Shown here: piece after piece, positions 45,470 to 56,982 of the stretch
How the letters are laid out: the number at the start of each line of letters is the position of its first letter
How positions within the stretch are numbered: position 1 is the stretch's first letter
Assembly: GCF_003576645.1 (NCBI RefSeq)
Contig: NC_044920.1
Location: forward strand, 14,378,599-14,442,598
Direction of reading: 5' to 3'
Source: Ipomoea triloba
Taxonomy: Eukaryota > Streptophyta > Magnoliopsida > Solanales > Convolvulaceae
DNA length: 64,000 nucleotides
Position numbers and translations under genes: made by a program
The notes under the pieces: generated by a model
Told to the model about the DNA's origin: nothing
The model's input: only the letters and a program-made list of their open reading frames with translations
The model's database searches: none

Positions 45470-48400
45470 TTACTTCTTGTTGGCTTTCCTCTTCTTGTTG
45501 ATGGCTTCTCGTGTCTTGATGGGGTCTTTCGGATTTACCAGGCTTATGTATTCATCCGTAACATCTAGATGCCTGTAGTTCCTGTAAGCTTCCCCCACGA
45601 ACTCACCATCAATTACTCCATCTTTCCACCAGGCAAAGCATTCTTCTGGAGACATATTGCTGTGAACAGATATTCCAGTGATCTTCAGAAGCTTGAATAT
45701 CTCAAGAGTCAGACTTTGTTCAGAATCTTCCCTGCTCCCAAACTTAAAGTTTGTCATGACAAGGTCGATCTTCCTTTCTTCTTCTGACTGTTGTTCTTGT
45801 CTTTTTCTTCTCCTTTCTCTGTCCTCTTCTCTCCTTTTCTCCATTTCCAGTGTACGCTGGACCCTTAGAGTTTCTGCTCGTTTAGCATCCTCCACTGCTT
45901 TGCTCATAATTCTTGGTATTTTCGGAGGAGGTCCAGTTGGTTCACTTGCTGCCCTTTTCTTGCCTGTTGTATTTTCCCCCTTCTTCTTCTTTTTCCCTTT
46001 ATTTTCCCCCTTGGTGGCATCATCAGCACGGGAAAGGAGGATGGACATACCTTCGAAGATTGCTTGAAGTTGGGCAGGCACTTGGTTCGACAGGTCATTG
46101 AGTATGGCCTTCATCACATCCTGTCGAAGTTCACTGGAATGTTGGAAGGCTCGAAGCTCCGCTCGCATCTCGGCTAATTCAGCCCTCGCACTTGCAGCCT
46201 CTGCTCGAGCTACAGCAGCTTCATCAGTGGCTTTCCGTGCTGCATCCTCAGCCCATACTGCCTGTTCGAGAAGTTCGGCATGACGGCCTTGGGATTCACT
46301 TGTGCCAGCAGCAGGCATTGCAGCATTGCGGACAACAACGAGTATTCTTTCGAGCTGAGCCATCTTCTGAGATTGATCAGCCATGAATTGACGTACTTCG
46401 CCAATGAAGAACTCTTCGGCCTGTTGATCATAGTCAGAAGTAGGAGAAGAGGATCGAGATGTACCTTTTGTCGAAGGGGACTTGGGTGCTTCCAGATTTC
46501 CACCCATGACTTGCAGTTGCGAGTCCACCTCTCGATTAAGTGTCTGAAGAGCCACAGGGACACCGGGTTCAGAGCTCGAAGGTAGCTCCATGTCAGGCGC
46601 TTCCCGGTTTCCACCTGAGGGATGGATCACTTCTTGCTCTTCACCTCTCGAACCTGGAGCCTCAGCTTCAGCAACTGTGGAGATTGGATCAGCCGGGGAG
46701 GGTTCTTCGGTATTGGACGCTTCCCGGTTTCCATCCAATAGAAGTTCCCCCTCAGCGTCACTTCTCGAACCAGTGCTGGGAACTTTGTCATCTGCTGGTG
46801 AGGTTGGAGACGAGGTGTCGACAGGTGCTTCCCGGTTTCCACCTTCTATGGTCGCATCGTCCTCCTCAGTACTCCTCGAACCAGCAGGACTTGGGGCAAT
46901 CTGCTCTAAGTGCTCATTGGACTGCATTTCGGTCTGCTCCGATGAGTCTGGAATGATAATTATTTCAGGAGCAGTAGGAAAACCCGGCAGTGTGAGCAAC
47001 GGAACTACACCCTCTCGAACTATCTGAGCTTCATCGTTGTCAATCGAGGGTGTGGACGTAGGTGGTGGCAAAAGAAGAACAGTGTTGGGAGCCACCTCAA
47101 GTGCTTCAGAGGTCTCGGAGTCACCTCTCGAAACTGCTACCTGTTCGTCCAGAGCAGAGTTACTGACTTGGGACAGTGGGATTGCGGCTGTTGCAATTGA
47201 AATTTCAGTATCATCTCGAGCAACCCCAGAGGTCTCTCCTGGACCTCTCGTATGTTCTACAGTCTGTCCCAAGGACATAGCAGTGGCGAGCCTGATATCT
47301 TCTCGAAATTGGGCATCAAGTTCTGGATCCTCCTCAGGCTCAACCTCGGTTTCTTCAGCTATGCCTTTACCCTTATCAGTTCTTCCACTGTTCAACTTCA
47401 TCACTCGTGTTTCGTGGGCAAGATCCATCAGTTGTTGAGCTGGGATCTCGGAGATATCCAACCACTGGAGTGCAAACTGCTCTTCTGCCTCCATTTCAGC
47501 TGCTTGACTCATTAGTTGAGTGAAAGAACTGGTTCTCCAATTGATCCACCTGATCACCCAGGAGAAGTCATCAAGAGTGGGTGCTTCCACTGCCAACTGA
47601 GTAGAAACTTCTTCATAGAAATCATCCCGCACATCAGAGATGATTTCAGTGGCAGAGATTGCTTCGTCTATCTGTGCTGTGATCTCTCGACTATGCTCCA
47701 AGAGATCATCTCCCACTCTAACTGTGCAGTCTATCTCTCGAACCATCTCTCGTGGTTCTTCTGCACCCCCTTGTACTGGATCACTGATCCCAGTACCTTC
47801 AACTTCTCGAGTCTCCTCTCGAGGTTCAAACACAGATTGACCAATACCCTCAGCATCATTATCAACATGAAGATCATCACAGAAATCTCTTGACAGGGAC
47901 CTGGTAGGGGGCACTCTCTCAACCTCAGTGGCCAGTGTAGCCTGAGGTTCCCCCTGGGCTTGTGCCCTGTCCTCGAAGGGTACTTGTATAACTGACGGTG
48001 CCACTTCTCGAATCTGGGTGACAGCAGCAATTTTGGCCCTCTTGGCTCTCAACGCAACTCTCTTGACCAGAGTGTCCAAAGGCTCATCATCAGAGTCCTT
48101 TTCCTTGGCTGGGGCTTTCCTTTTGCCCCTTCCTTTTGGCTGTGAGGGAGAAGGTGCAGCCTTAACACCTTTAGCCTTGGGGACTTGAGATTTCGTCCTA
48201 CCCATATAGGTATTCCGATGAATCTCTCGCCCTTCCCTCAGTTCAAAGCCCTTCAGGTTTAAGAGAAATTGAATAACAAAGCCGAAACCAACCTTTTTAC
48301 TGATACACAGGTTGGTGTTGGAGACTGAGCTCATCACTTGCTGTTTGAGGAAATTGAAGATAATGTGTGCCTAGTCCAGTTTGTTGTCATTCCAAATGGC

Positions 48401-48970
48401 ATGGAGGATTTTGAGGAGGTCTAGACTAACCTCGTCAGTTCCAGACACCTTGCCGAGCACAAACTTCATGATTAGGTCGGCAGCGAGAGCAAACCTCTCC
48501 TTTAGGTGGTACTTGCGGAGGGCTGAGGATGCTCTTGGTGGTGCAGTCGTTAGTCGGATCTTTTCCCAGAAGGCTTGTTTATCTAACTCGTAGTCCGACA
48601 GGTGCTTGACTGCGTCCTCCGTTGACGCGAAATCGAATGCCGCTCGGAGGTCACCTACGGAGGTTGTGATGGGAAATTCATTGAATCGGCTTTCGATTTT
48701 CCCTTTCGTGACCTTGGCATTCGCGAACCACTCTGTGAAGTCGAGAGGGTGAATGGTCCGGTAGTCATGTGTCATGTATTTCACCAGTCCTGCTTTCTCA
48801 AACTTCTTCAGGACCTTTTCTGCCATTTTTGGATTTGAAGAGTTCGTGATGAAGCCATCTTTGTCAAGGATGCTTCCTGCCTTGACTTGTTTGATTTGCG
48901 TGCGAATGTGTCGCAGCTCCTTTTGGTAGGCTTCGGAAGATGAGGTTGATGTTGAAGTTTCGGACGCCAT
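45470..48970 (-). pseudogene. ORF2 ('env-position' protein) of element A2, one internal stop
   Basis: One frame of about 1,166 codons from Met 48970 (MASETS), interrupted by a single TAG at 48371-48373 where A1 has Trp (TGG). N-terminal ~200 residues: folded-looking domain with WFANAKVTKGKIESRF. Next a basic Lys/Pro segment (about 48200-48050), then an acidic R-E-rich region. A block follows in which (G)GNREAP recurs about four times (about 46860-46490). Then a predicted Ala/Glu coiled coil (AARKATDEAAVARAEAASARAEL region, about 46270-46150), a KKKKKGENTTGKKRA basic patch, a second charged helix (EKRREEDRERRRKRQEQQ) and a C-terminal domain ending KKRKANKK. No signal peptide or membrane helix visible, so it looks nuclear or RNA-binding rather than envelope. 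Function unknown. Confidence 0.78.
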
Positions 48971-49421
48971 TGATGAAGGTTAGATGTTTTGGAGGGAATG
49001 TGTACAGCGTTTAGGATTTGGGGATTTTGGGTAAACGGTTTTGGCTTGAATCCGGGTAAAGAAGAAGGGTTTGGGTTTTATATCATGTGGATTCGGGTTG
49101 GATACATGGGTAGGGTTGAATATTTGATCCGAGGAAGGATACCGGTTAATTTTAAAGAAGTAAAAGGTCATAAATACCCCTAATAACGGTCAGCGTATAT
49201 AAAAAAGGTAAGGGTATTTTTGGTAATATACAGGGCGGTTTTAGGTTCAGGATAGTGGGGTATTAAGGATAATAACTATATGAGCATACTCCCACTTATC
49301 AAGAAAAGATTTTCAAATATGGAAAACCGTCAGTAACCGGTGACCACGTGGCTAATATAACCGTTCCACTTATGTTGAACCCATCAGTTTTACCTCTCGA
49401 AGGTGAACTGTTTCCAAATGA

Positions 49422-49583
49422 GTTTAAGGATCTTCCCCCTGAGTGATTGATCCCTAAACCTCCTTATTCCTCCATCTTGATCTGGTTAAGGATCTTCCCC
49501 CTGAGTGATTGATCCCTAACCCTCCTTATTCTTCTGTCTTGATCTGGTTAAGGATCTTCCCCCTGAGTGATTGATCCCTAACC
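49422..49583 (-). promoter_or_regulatory. Three tandem stem-loops in the ORF2 leader of A2
   Basis: Stems pair 49422-49432/49449-49459, 49484-49494/49511-49521 and 49546-49556/49573-49583, with 16-nt loops and a 62-bp period. Arms are GTTTAAGGATC or GGTTAAGGATC with matching partners; the variable second pair covaries, and the one apparent mismatch is G-U on the element's RNA strand. The loop carries AGGGGGAA. Same position as in A1 (2384-2511). Confidence 0.62.
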
Positions 49584-49829
49584 CTCCTTATCCTCCATTT
49601 AGAGATACGTGGATATTCAGTTTGATATCTTTTGAAGCGATCTCTCGAATTACCCTTTTTCAAGTCATAACGCAGACAGGCAAACTGAACATGTACCTCT
49701 CGAACTATCTTTCGAACACAGATTGCGATAAGGAGACAGGATTGATTCATAAAAAGATATCACTTGGAACATTCTCTTAAGTTCATTTAGTGACTTCCAG
49801 TTACATAACTTTATGAATCTATACAAATC

Positions 49830-52668
49830 CTAATTTCCTAGAGACTCTTTTAGCAGCTTCCTTAGTAGGTTTGAACGGTATGCTTCTCTCCGGAGCTGCT
49901 TACTGTAGTTGGGAGTGACCATCTTCATCGCTAATCCTCTTAAGGTCTTTGGATTAGGTATGATCACCCCTTTGACTGCTGCTGACCTCAGAAAGTCCCA
50001 ACTGGTCTTCCTCTTCTTTTCCCTTGGTTCGAAAGATCCACCTCTCGAATACCAAAGTCCAACACTTTGCGTACCTTTGAGATATCTAAGGATCTTTTTA
50101 GATGCATTTAAGTGACTTTCCTTAGGACTTGCCTGAAACCTAGCACATACACCTACTGCAAAGGATATATCTGGTCTACTGGCAGTTAAATAAAGAAGAG
50201 ATCCGATGATACCTCGATATGTAGTTTGATCGACCTCTCGACCTTCACTGTCGACATCGATACGTAGAGAGGTTCCCATGGGTACTTTGACTGAGGATTT
50301 CCCTTCTATATTGTATTTTCTGAGCAGATCCTTGCTGTATTTCTCCTGATTGATGAAGATACCTTCCTTAAGCTGTCTCACTTGTATTCCAAGGAAGTAG
50401 TTTAGTTCTCCCATCATGCTCATCTCGAACTTCCCTTTCATCAACCTGGAGAACTTCTCGCACAAGTCTGGATTGGTGCTTCCAAAAATGATATCGTCCA
50501 CATAGATTTGCACCAATAAGATGTGATCCCCGTCCTTAATTCTAAACAATGTTTTGTCCACTAGGCCTTTGGTGAGCCCACACTGAAGTAGAAAAGAGGA
50601 TAAGGTATCATACCAAGCTCTCGGAGCTTGTTTTAAGCCGTAAAGCGCCTTCTTTAATTTGTATACTTTGTCAGCTACCACGTCCTTCAAGAAACCCGGA
50701 GGTTGTTCAACGTACACCTCTTCTTCGAGAAGTCCGTTCAGAAAAGCGCTCTTGACATCCATTTGATATACCTTAAAGTCTTTGAAGGCGGCATATGCGA
50801 GAAAGATGCGTATGGCTTCGAGACGTGCCACTGGAGCGAAGGTTTCATCAAAATCTATTCCTTCCTCCTGACAGTAGCCTTTGGCAACAAGTCTGGCCTT
50901 GTTCCTAACAATGACTCCATCCTCATTCATCTTGTTTCTGAAAACCCACTTTGTACCAATGACATACTGATGATGAGGTCTCGGAACTAGTTCCCAAACA
51001 TCGTTCCGTTCAAACTGATGAAGTTCCTCTTGCATGGCTTGCACCCAATCTGGATCACATAGAGCCTCTTCGATCACCTTAGGCTCTATTTGAGATAGAA
51101 AGCAAGCAAACATGCTTTCTCTGTATGCTGATCTGGTTTGAACTCTGTCACGTACATCTCCAATCACTTGATCAGCAGGGTGACTCTTCAACCATCTTAG
51201 GTTGGGTTGTGGCTCCTCAGTTGATGCTTCCGTTGAAGATTGAGATGTGGGTTGAACATCTATGATCTGGATTTGATCAACTGAGTCAGGAGCTTTCTTC
51301 TTTGTAGACTCTTCATCATCTGATTCTGACTGGAGTTCCGCTACGTCTCGAACTATCGACTGCTTGTCTTCGAGAGGTAAGTTTGATCTCTCGATAGACT
51401 CTGGCTGATCTTCCTCAGCTGCTTCCGTTGACTTTGATGGTTGATCTGTCGATGCCCTTTCATCAAAGGTAACATGTATGGACTCTTCAACCACCAAACT
51501 CCGCTTGTTGAAGACTCTGAATGCTTTGCTTGTCGATGAGTATCCCAGAAATACTCCATCATCTGCCTTTTCTTCAAAAGTTCTTAGTTGAGCCTTCCCA
51601 TTGTTGTGGATATAGCATTTGCACCCGAATGTGTGGAAGTGGCTTACATTCGGTTTTCTTCCATTCCACAATTCATATGGAGTCTTTCCAACTCCTTTCA
51701 CGATCAAGGACCAATTTTAGGTATAGCACGCTGTGTTGATTGCTTCTGCCCAAAATCCTTGAGATATGTTGGCTTGCGAGAGCATGGTCCTTGCACCTTC
51801 CTTGAGAGTTCTGTTCCTTCTTTCAGCAACCCCGTTCTGTTGAGGCGTTCGAGCAGCTGACAACTGATGACGAATACCGTTTTCGTTGTAGTAGCTCTCG
51901 ATAACTTGATTAACGAACTCTCCACCTTGATCTGACCGAATCTTTAGTATCGAGACNNNNNNNNNNNNNNNNNNNNNNNNNNNNNNNNNNNNNNNNNNNN
52001 NNNNNNNNNNNNNNNNNNNNNNNNNNNNNNNNNNNNNNNNNNNNNNNNNNNNNNNNNNNNNNNNNNNNNNNNNNNNNNNNNNNNNNNNNNNNNNNNNNNN
52101 NNNNNNNNNNNNNNNNNNNNNNNNNNNNNNNNNNNNNNNNNNNNNNNNNNNNNNNNNNNNNNNNNNNNNNNNNNNNNNNNNNNNNNNNNNNNNNNNNNNN
52201 NNNNNNNNNNNNNNNNNNNNNNTTGAAGTTCAGATGACTAAGCTTACTATGCCAATCCCAGCATAAATCTTCCTTGCTCCTTGCTAGCATACATAGGGAT
52301 GGTTTTGCAGACCTCCAATCCACTATGTACATGTTTCATTTCCTTGCTGCTTCCAAGACGACTTCGAGAGATTCCTCGCTCATAATCTGGCATTTGCTTT
52401 TGGTGAAGATAACCTTGTAGCCCTTGTCACAGAACTGGCTTGTACTAAGGAGATTGAACTTGAGCCCTTCAACGTAGGATACTCCCTTAATAACCAGCTC
52501 ATTCTTTTGAATTTCACCAACAGCTTTTGTGCGTCCCTTCTTCTCGTTGTCGCCAAATGTCACCAAGGGACCTTCAATAGGTTGGATGTTCTCTAGCAGT
52601 GTTAGATTTCCCGTCATATGTCTCGAACATCCACTGTCAATGAACCACACATCCCTGGTGTCCTGCAA
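49830..52668 (-). pseudogene. pol of element A2, lacking RNase H and fused to a small basic ORF
   Basis: Protease from 52668 (MQDTRDVW, FIDSGCSRHMTG). GGA-to-TGA stop at about 52333. An N gap (51957-52222) lies inside integrase. A CAA-to-TAA stop is at about 51711, after which the frame is open for 625 codons (51707-49830). RT is intact in view: [10 protein letters not shown] near 50755 and YVDD near 50495. At about 50030, just after GGSFE, sequence jumps to a Lys/Arg-rich tail of about 65 residues ([11 protein letters not shown]...), removing the whole RNase H segment that A1 retains. Without RNase H the element could not complete its own reverse transcription, but could be mobilised in trans. 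Confidence 0.85.
51957..52222. other. Assembly gap (N run)
   Basis: 266 Ns inside the integrase region of A2 pol. Confidence 0.99.
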
Positions 52669-52673
52669 GGAAA

Positions 52674-54911
52674 TTAAGCAAGTTTAGGTACCCAAACTTT
52701 GGGTCCTGGTTGGTTAGTGAGTTTAGGCATCCATTTATACCTTGGACCCATTATTCCGGGCCTAGGTGCAATGTAGCCATTGTACGTTTGATAATTATAA
52801 GGAATGCTAGTAAAGGTTTTGGGCCTCTTTGGTGCATAAATCAACTTAGGTATAGACTTTTCGATCGGCTTATGCACCATGCCTTTCATACGCTGTTTGA
52901 TCATGTGAAATTGCTGAAAGTGAGGTTTCTTCCAGAAATTGTGATTCGATGACCAATTCTCACTAGATGGATAGAGTCTGCCTTTCTCCATCCGTGAGTT
53001 CCTAACTGTGTGGATCTCAGACCTTCCATATTTGCCTTGAGGCGCATTATATGGAATGTAGCTTCTTTTGTACTTGGAATGGCCTTGCGAGAGATAGCTG
53101 GGTGATCTCTCGATATTGTTTACCCGGCCATTCTTCGTAGCTTTCCTATACTTTCCATTTCTGGTGTACAGGGACGGTTTATGAATAGCTACTCTGGTCT
53201 TTTCTGTTGGTCCTTTATGACCTATATTTGGTTTGGGTTGAGATCCTCCATTTCTTGAAGTTCCCGAACCATTGGTCTACTTATCTCTCGAGAGACTGTT
53301 CCGACGAAACCCGAGACCGGTTCTGTCATTTGCTGGTCTGTAATCATCCACCATTTTCTCCATAGCTTTGGAGGAATTAGTGTATGATGCTATGACCTTT
53401 CTAAGATTAAGCTCTCTGGTCTCTCGAGCTTTGCACTCTTCAGTCAGTAGGATTACTTTAGCTTCTAACTCACTTACTTTGAGAGTTAGCTCTGAATTCT
53501 CTTTCGAGATGTTCTTAAGCATATCTCTTTCAGCGGTTAGCTTGCTGTTTTCTTCCCTAATTTTGGCATGAGTGCTGTTAGCGATTTTGAGGTTCCTTCT
53601 GATCAATTCCATAGTCTCGAAGGGGTCCTCATCGCTTCTAAACGAAGAACATTGAGAAGTAGAAATAGAGCAGCGAGATGTGGAAGGGGAGGTTACCTCA
53701 TTATTGATAGCCATCAAGCATTGATCATCCTCTTCTGTAGTGTATAAGCAGATGAGCCCCCTCTCATCCTCTGAGCTGCTGCTGCTATCACTGGAGCTCG
53801 ATGTCTCGGACTCCTCGATTGTCTTCTCGAGTTCCTCAGCAACTAGCGCCTTCCTGCGCAGGTATGTCTTTGTTTCTCCCTTGAGGCTACCTTTGGTTGG
53901 CCTCTCTCTGGATTCCTCTTTTCTTCTGGAATCCTTGCCTTCCTGACCTTGATGCTTGCTTACTGGTGGGTAAGGGCATTCAGCCTTGAAGTGCCCTGGC
54001 CTCCTGCAGTTGTAGCATAGACCTTGATCTTCTTCCTCCATTCTTCTGGATGTGTATCTCTCATTTTTCCTTCTTGAGGAGGAAGGTGAACTTGTATTGC
54101 TTTCCGGTGTCTTCTTCATGAACTTCCTGAATTTTCTTATGAAGAAAGCAAACTGTTCGTCAGATAAAAAATCAGTGGGATTAGGATCTGACCTTGAGGA
54201 GGTGGTTGGTTGGTCCGCAACCAGTGCCACATTCCGTCTGTCCACCACGTCCTCATCTCTCGGAAACATCTCAAATTCGAAGGCTTTGAGATCTCTGAAC
54301 AGTTGGTCGGTTGTGGTGTTCTTCAAATCCCTGTGATCACGCATTGTGATCACCTTCATTTCCCACTCCTTGGTAAGGCCTCGTAAGACCTTCAGATTTA
54401 GCTCCTTTTGTGGAATCTCCTTCTCGAGATCACTGATCTCTATTGATAGCTTCATGAAACGAGATTCCATGCTGTCGATGCTTTCCCCTGGCTTCATCTT
54501 GAAGTCCTTGAACTTCTTCATGGCCACGGTGAGCTTGTTCTCCTTTTCCTGTTCGTCACCTTCACCAATTAACATCAAAGTATCCCATACCTCTTTCGCC
54601 GTTTTGCACTTTCTTACTTTTGGGAAGATGGTTTCGTCTATAGCTCTGAAGATAATATCCTTGGCAATGTTGTCCAGGTTGTTTCTCTTCCTATCATCAC
54701 TTGTCCATTCTTCCCTAGGTTTGGGGACATACTTTGGTGTATCCCTGGTTTGCTCAGCAGCCGTGTTTATCATCATGATCTTGACTGGTCCAGATGTTAT
54801 AACTTCGGCCATCTCATCATGGAGGGCTGATAGATACGCAAGCATGCGTGTTTTCCAGTCATCGAACCTGCTAAAATCAAAGAGAAGATGTCTCGACAAC
54901 ATGCTATCCAT
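52674..54911 (-). pseudogene. gag of element A2
   Basis: Start Met at 54911 (MDSMLSRHLL); an in-frame Met further upstream (55148) lies across PBS and LTR and is not credible. Open for about 544 codons to a CAG-to-TAG change at 53277-53279. Beyond it, the sequence still resembles gag and ends VWVPKLA with TAA at 52674-52676. Gag core (DNIAKDIIF, TAKEVWD, GEGDEQEKENK), zinc knuckle CYNCRRPGHFKAEC near 54010, Ser/Glu-rich acidic stretch, and a coiled coil around 53600-53400. The best preserved gag in the window; A3's is more intact but partial. Confidence 0.85.
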
Positions 54912-55010
54912 ATTAGAAAAATTATCTCGTGCTTTGAAAACTTTTAAAAGATTTTTCAAAGAAGGATCTCTAGGCAATATAAACAAAGGTTTATATCGAT
55001 CAGAGAACTT

Positions 55011-55022
55011 GCTCTGATACCA
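55011..55022 (-). other. Primer-binding site of element A2 (tRNA-iMet)
   Basis: TGGTATCAGAGC on the minus strand, two bases inside the LTR end at 55025. Confidence 0.9.
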
Positions 55023-55024
55023 AT

Positions 55025-56977
55025 TGTTGGTCCCAAGGGGATGGGGTACAAGTCTAGAGGGGGGGTGAATAGACTTGTACAAGATTTTGCAAATCTTTTC
55101 GACCTCTCGTGTATATTGAACTAAGGATGTTTCAGTTCGATACCTCACGAGGAGAAGACAAAGTTTTATGCGCAGCGGAAAAGTTATCCCCTTTTAGTTA
55201 GCACGAGTTTGAATTAGTTCGAGAGGTGTGTTTATGTGCAGTGCAATCGAGAGGTTAGCGAGAGATAAATACAGAAAGTAAATGCGAGAGAGATTTTTAA
55301 GTGGTTCGGCCAACCCGCCTACGTCCACTCTTCTTCCAGAAACTCCCTGGAAGGATTGCACTAAAACTTCCCTTTTTAGTACAATATCGAGCGCTTGAGC
55401 TTTGATCACGAAGCCCGCCTCAAGCCTCAGGTTTTTCGCCCCGCTTCTTGTTACTCCACCTATCGAGCACTTGAGCTTTGATCACCAAGCCCGCCTCAAG
55501 CCTCAGGATCTTCACAAGACAGCTCCCAGGTTACTCCGCCTCTCCAAGGTTTTTCTCCCCGCTACCAGTTACTCCACCTCTCGAGCACTTGAGCTTTGAT
55601 CACCATGCCCGCCTCAAGCCTCAGGATCTTCACTAGATAGCTGCCAGGTTACTCTGCCTCTCTTGCTTAATCCAAAGCAAGGACTTTTGGTTGTCGCAGT
55701 TGAATGTAACAAGCTCCAATCTGACCACAAGCTATCGTTGAATNNNNNNNNNNNNNNNNNNNNNNNNNNNNNNNNNNNNNNNNNNNNNNNNNNNNNNNNN
55801 NNNNNNNNNNNNNNNNNNNNNNNNNNNNNNNNNNNNNNNNNNNNNNNNNNNNNNNNNNNNNNNNNNNNNNNNNNNNNNNNNNNNNNNNNNNNNNNNNNNN
55901 NNNNNNNNNNNNNNNNNNNNNNNNNNNNNNNNNNNNNNNNNNNNNNNNNNNNNNNNNNNNNNNNNNNNNNNNNNNNNNNNNNNNNNNNNNNNNNNNNNNN
56001 NNNNNNNNNNNNNNNNNNNNNNNNNNNNNNNNNNNNNNNNNNNNNNNNNNNNNNNNNNNNNNNNNNNNNNNNNNNNNNNNNNNNNNNNNNNNNNNNNNNN
56101 NNNNNNNNNNNNNNNNNNNNNNNNNNNNNNNNNNNNNNNNNNNNNNNNNNNNNNNNNNNNNNNNNNNNNNNNNNNNNNNNNNNNNNNNNNNNNNNNNNNN
56201 NNNNNNNNNNNNNNNNNNNNNNNNNNNNNNNNNNNNNNNNNNNNNNNNNNNNNNNNNNNNNNNNNNNNNNNNNNNNNNNNNNNNNNNNNNNNNNNNNNNN
56301 NNNNNNNNNNNNNNNNNNNNNNNNNNNNNNNNNNNNNNNNNNNNNNNNNNNNNNNNNNNNNNNNNNNNNNNNNNNNNNNNNNNNNNNNNNNNNNNNNNNN
56401 NNNNNNNNNNNNNNNNNNNNNNNNNNNNNNNNNNNNNNNNNNNNNNNNNNNNNNNNNNNNNNNNNNNNNNNNNNNNNNNNNTATCTCCATGATATTCTTC
56501 TTCTCCAAACTTTAAGTATGCTTCCTGACCGTCATTCAGCATTACTGGAGAAGTGTCAGTTTATCGAGACCAAGGTTGATGTCTCGATTGTTTGATGTCT
56601 CGAACCCAAGCATCGAGAGGTCTACCTCTCGAACTCTGCTTATGTCTCGAACTGGATGGTTGTATCGAGAGGTACTACCTCTCGAACTCTGCTTATGTCT
56701 CGAGACTTAGTTGATGTCTCGCAGACCCTTATTCCTCCAGTGTTGTCCCGTGCCTTCTTCTGTTCTATCTATGAAATTACAACACGAGACTTCTAAGATG
56801 TTCAAACAAGTTTACTTCAAGCTAAAATATTTTCCGAGTTGAGCTCAAAGATACCCGGTTGTATTTTCGCTCTTGGTTTCCTTGTCGAACTTACAACGTT
56901 TTGCCTATGTGTCGAGACTTGGGGATTTCTACTTAACAGTTGGTATCATCAAAACCTATTACATGATGTTCCTAACA
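55025..56977 (-). repeat. 5' LTR of element A2
   Basis: TGTTGGTCCC...CCTAACA on the plus strand, with 738 Ns at 55744-56481 hiding most of U3. The readable tail holds two 53-bp minisatellite units, including a perfect CGAGAGGTA-C-TACCTCTCG palindrome at 56666-56684. Confidence 0.9.
55744..56481. other. Assembly gap (N run)
   Basis: 738 Ns inside the A2 5' LTR; three open 'ORFs' across it have no meaning. Confidence 0.99.
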
Positions 56978-56982
56978 GTTAC

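Larger units (their letters stand above)
41144..56977 (-). mobile_element. SIRE-like Copia element A2, both LTRs present
   Basis: Minus-strand element with LTRs 41144-43311 and 55025-56977, GTTAC duplication, PBS, gag, pol lacking RNase H, ORF2 and PPT. The apparent 15.8 kb includes a 1.87-kb direct duplication flagged by a single N (45180) and three N gaps. In the first ~720 bp that can be aligned, the two LTRs differ at roughly ten positions, so the insertion is fairly recent. Gag, pol and ORF2 each carry at least one nonsense codon, and pol lacks the RNase H region. Confidence 0.9.

Noticed and set aside
55663..56595. Long ORFs in several frames across 55744-56481
   Set aside because: They are open only because the gap Ns are read as X.
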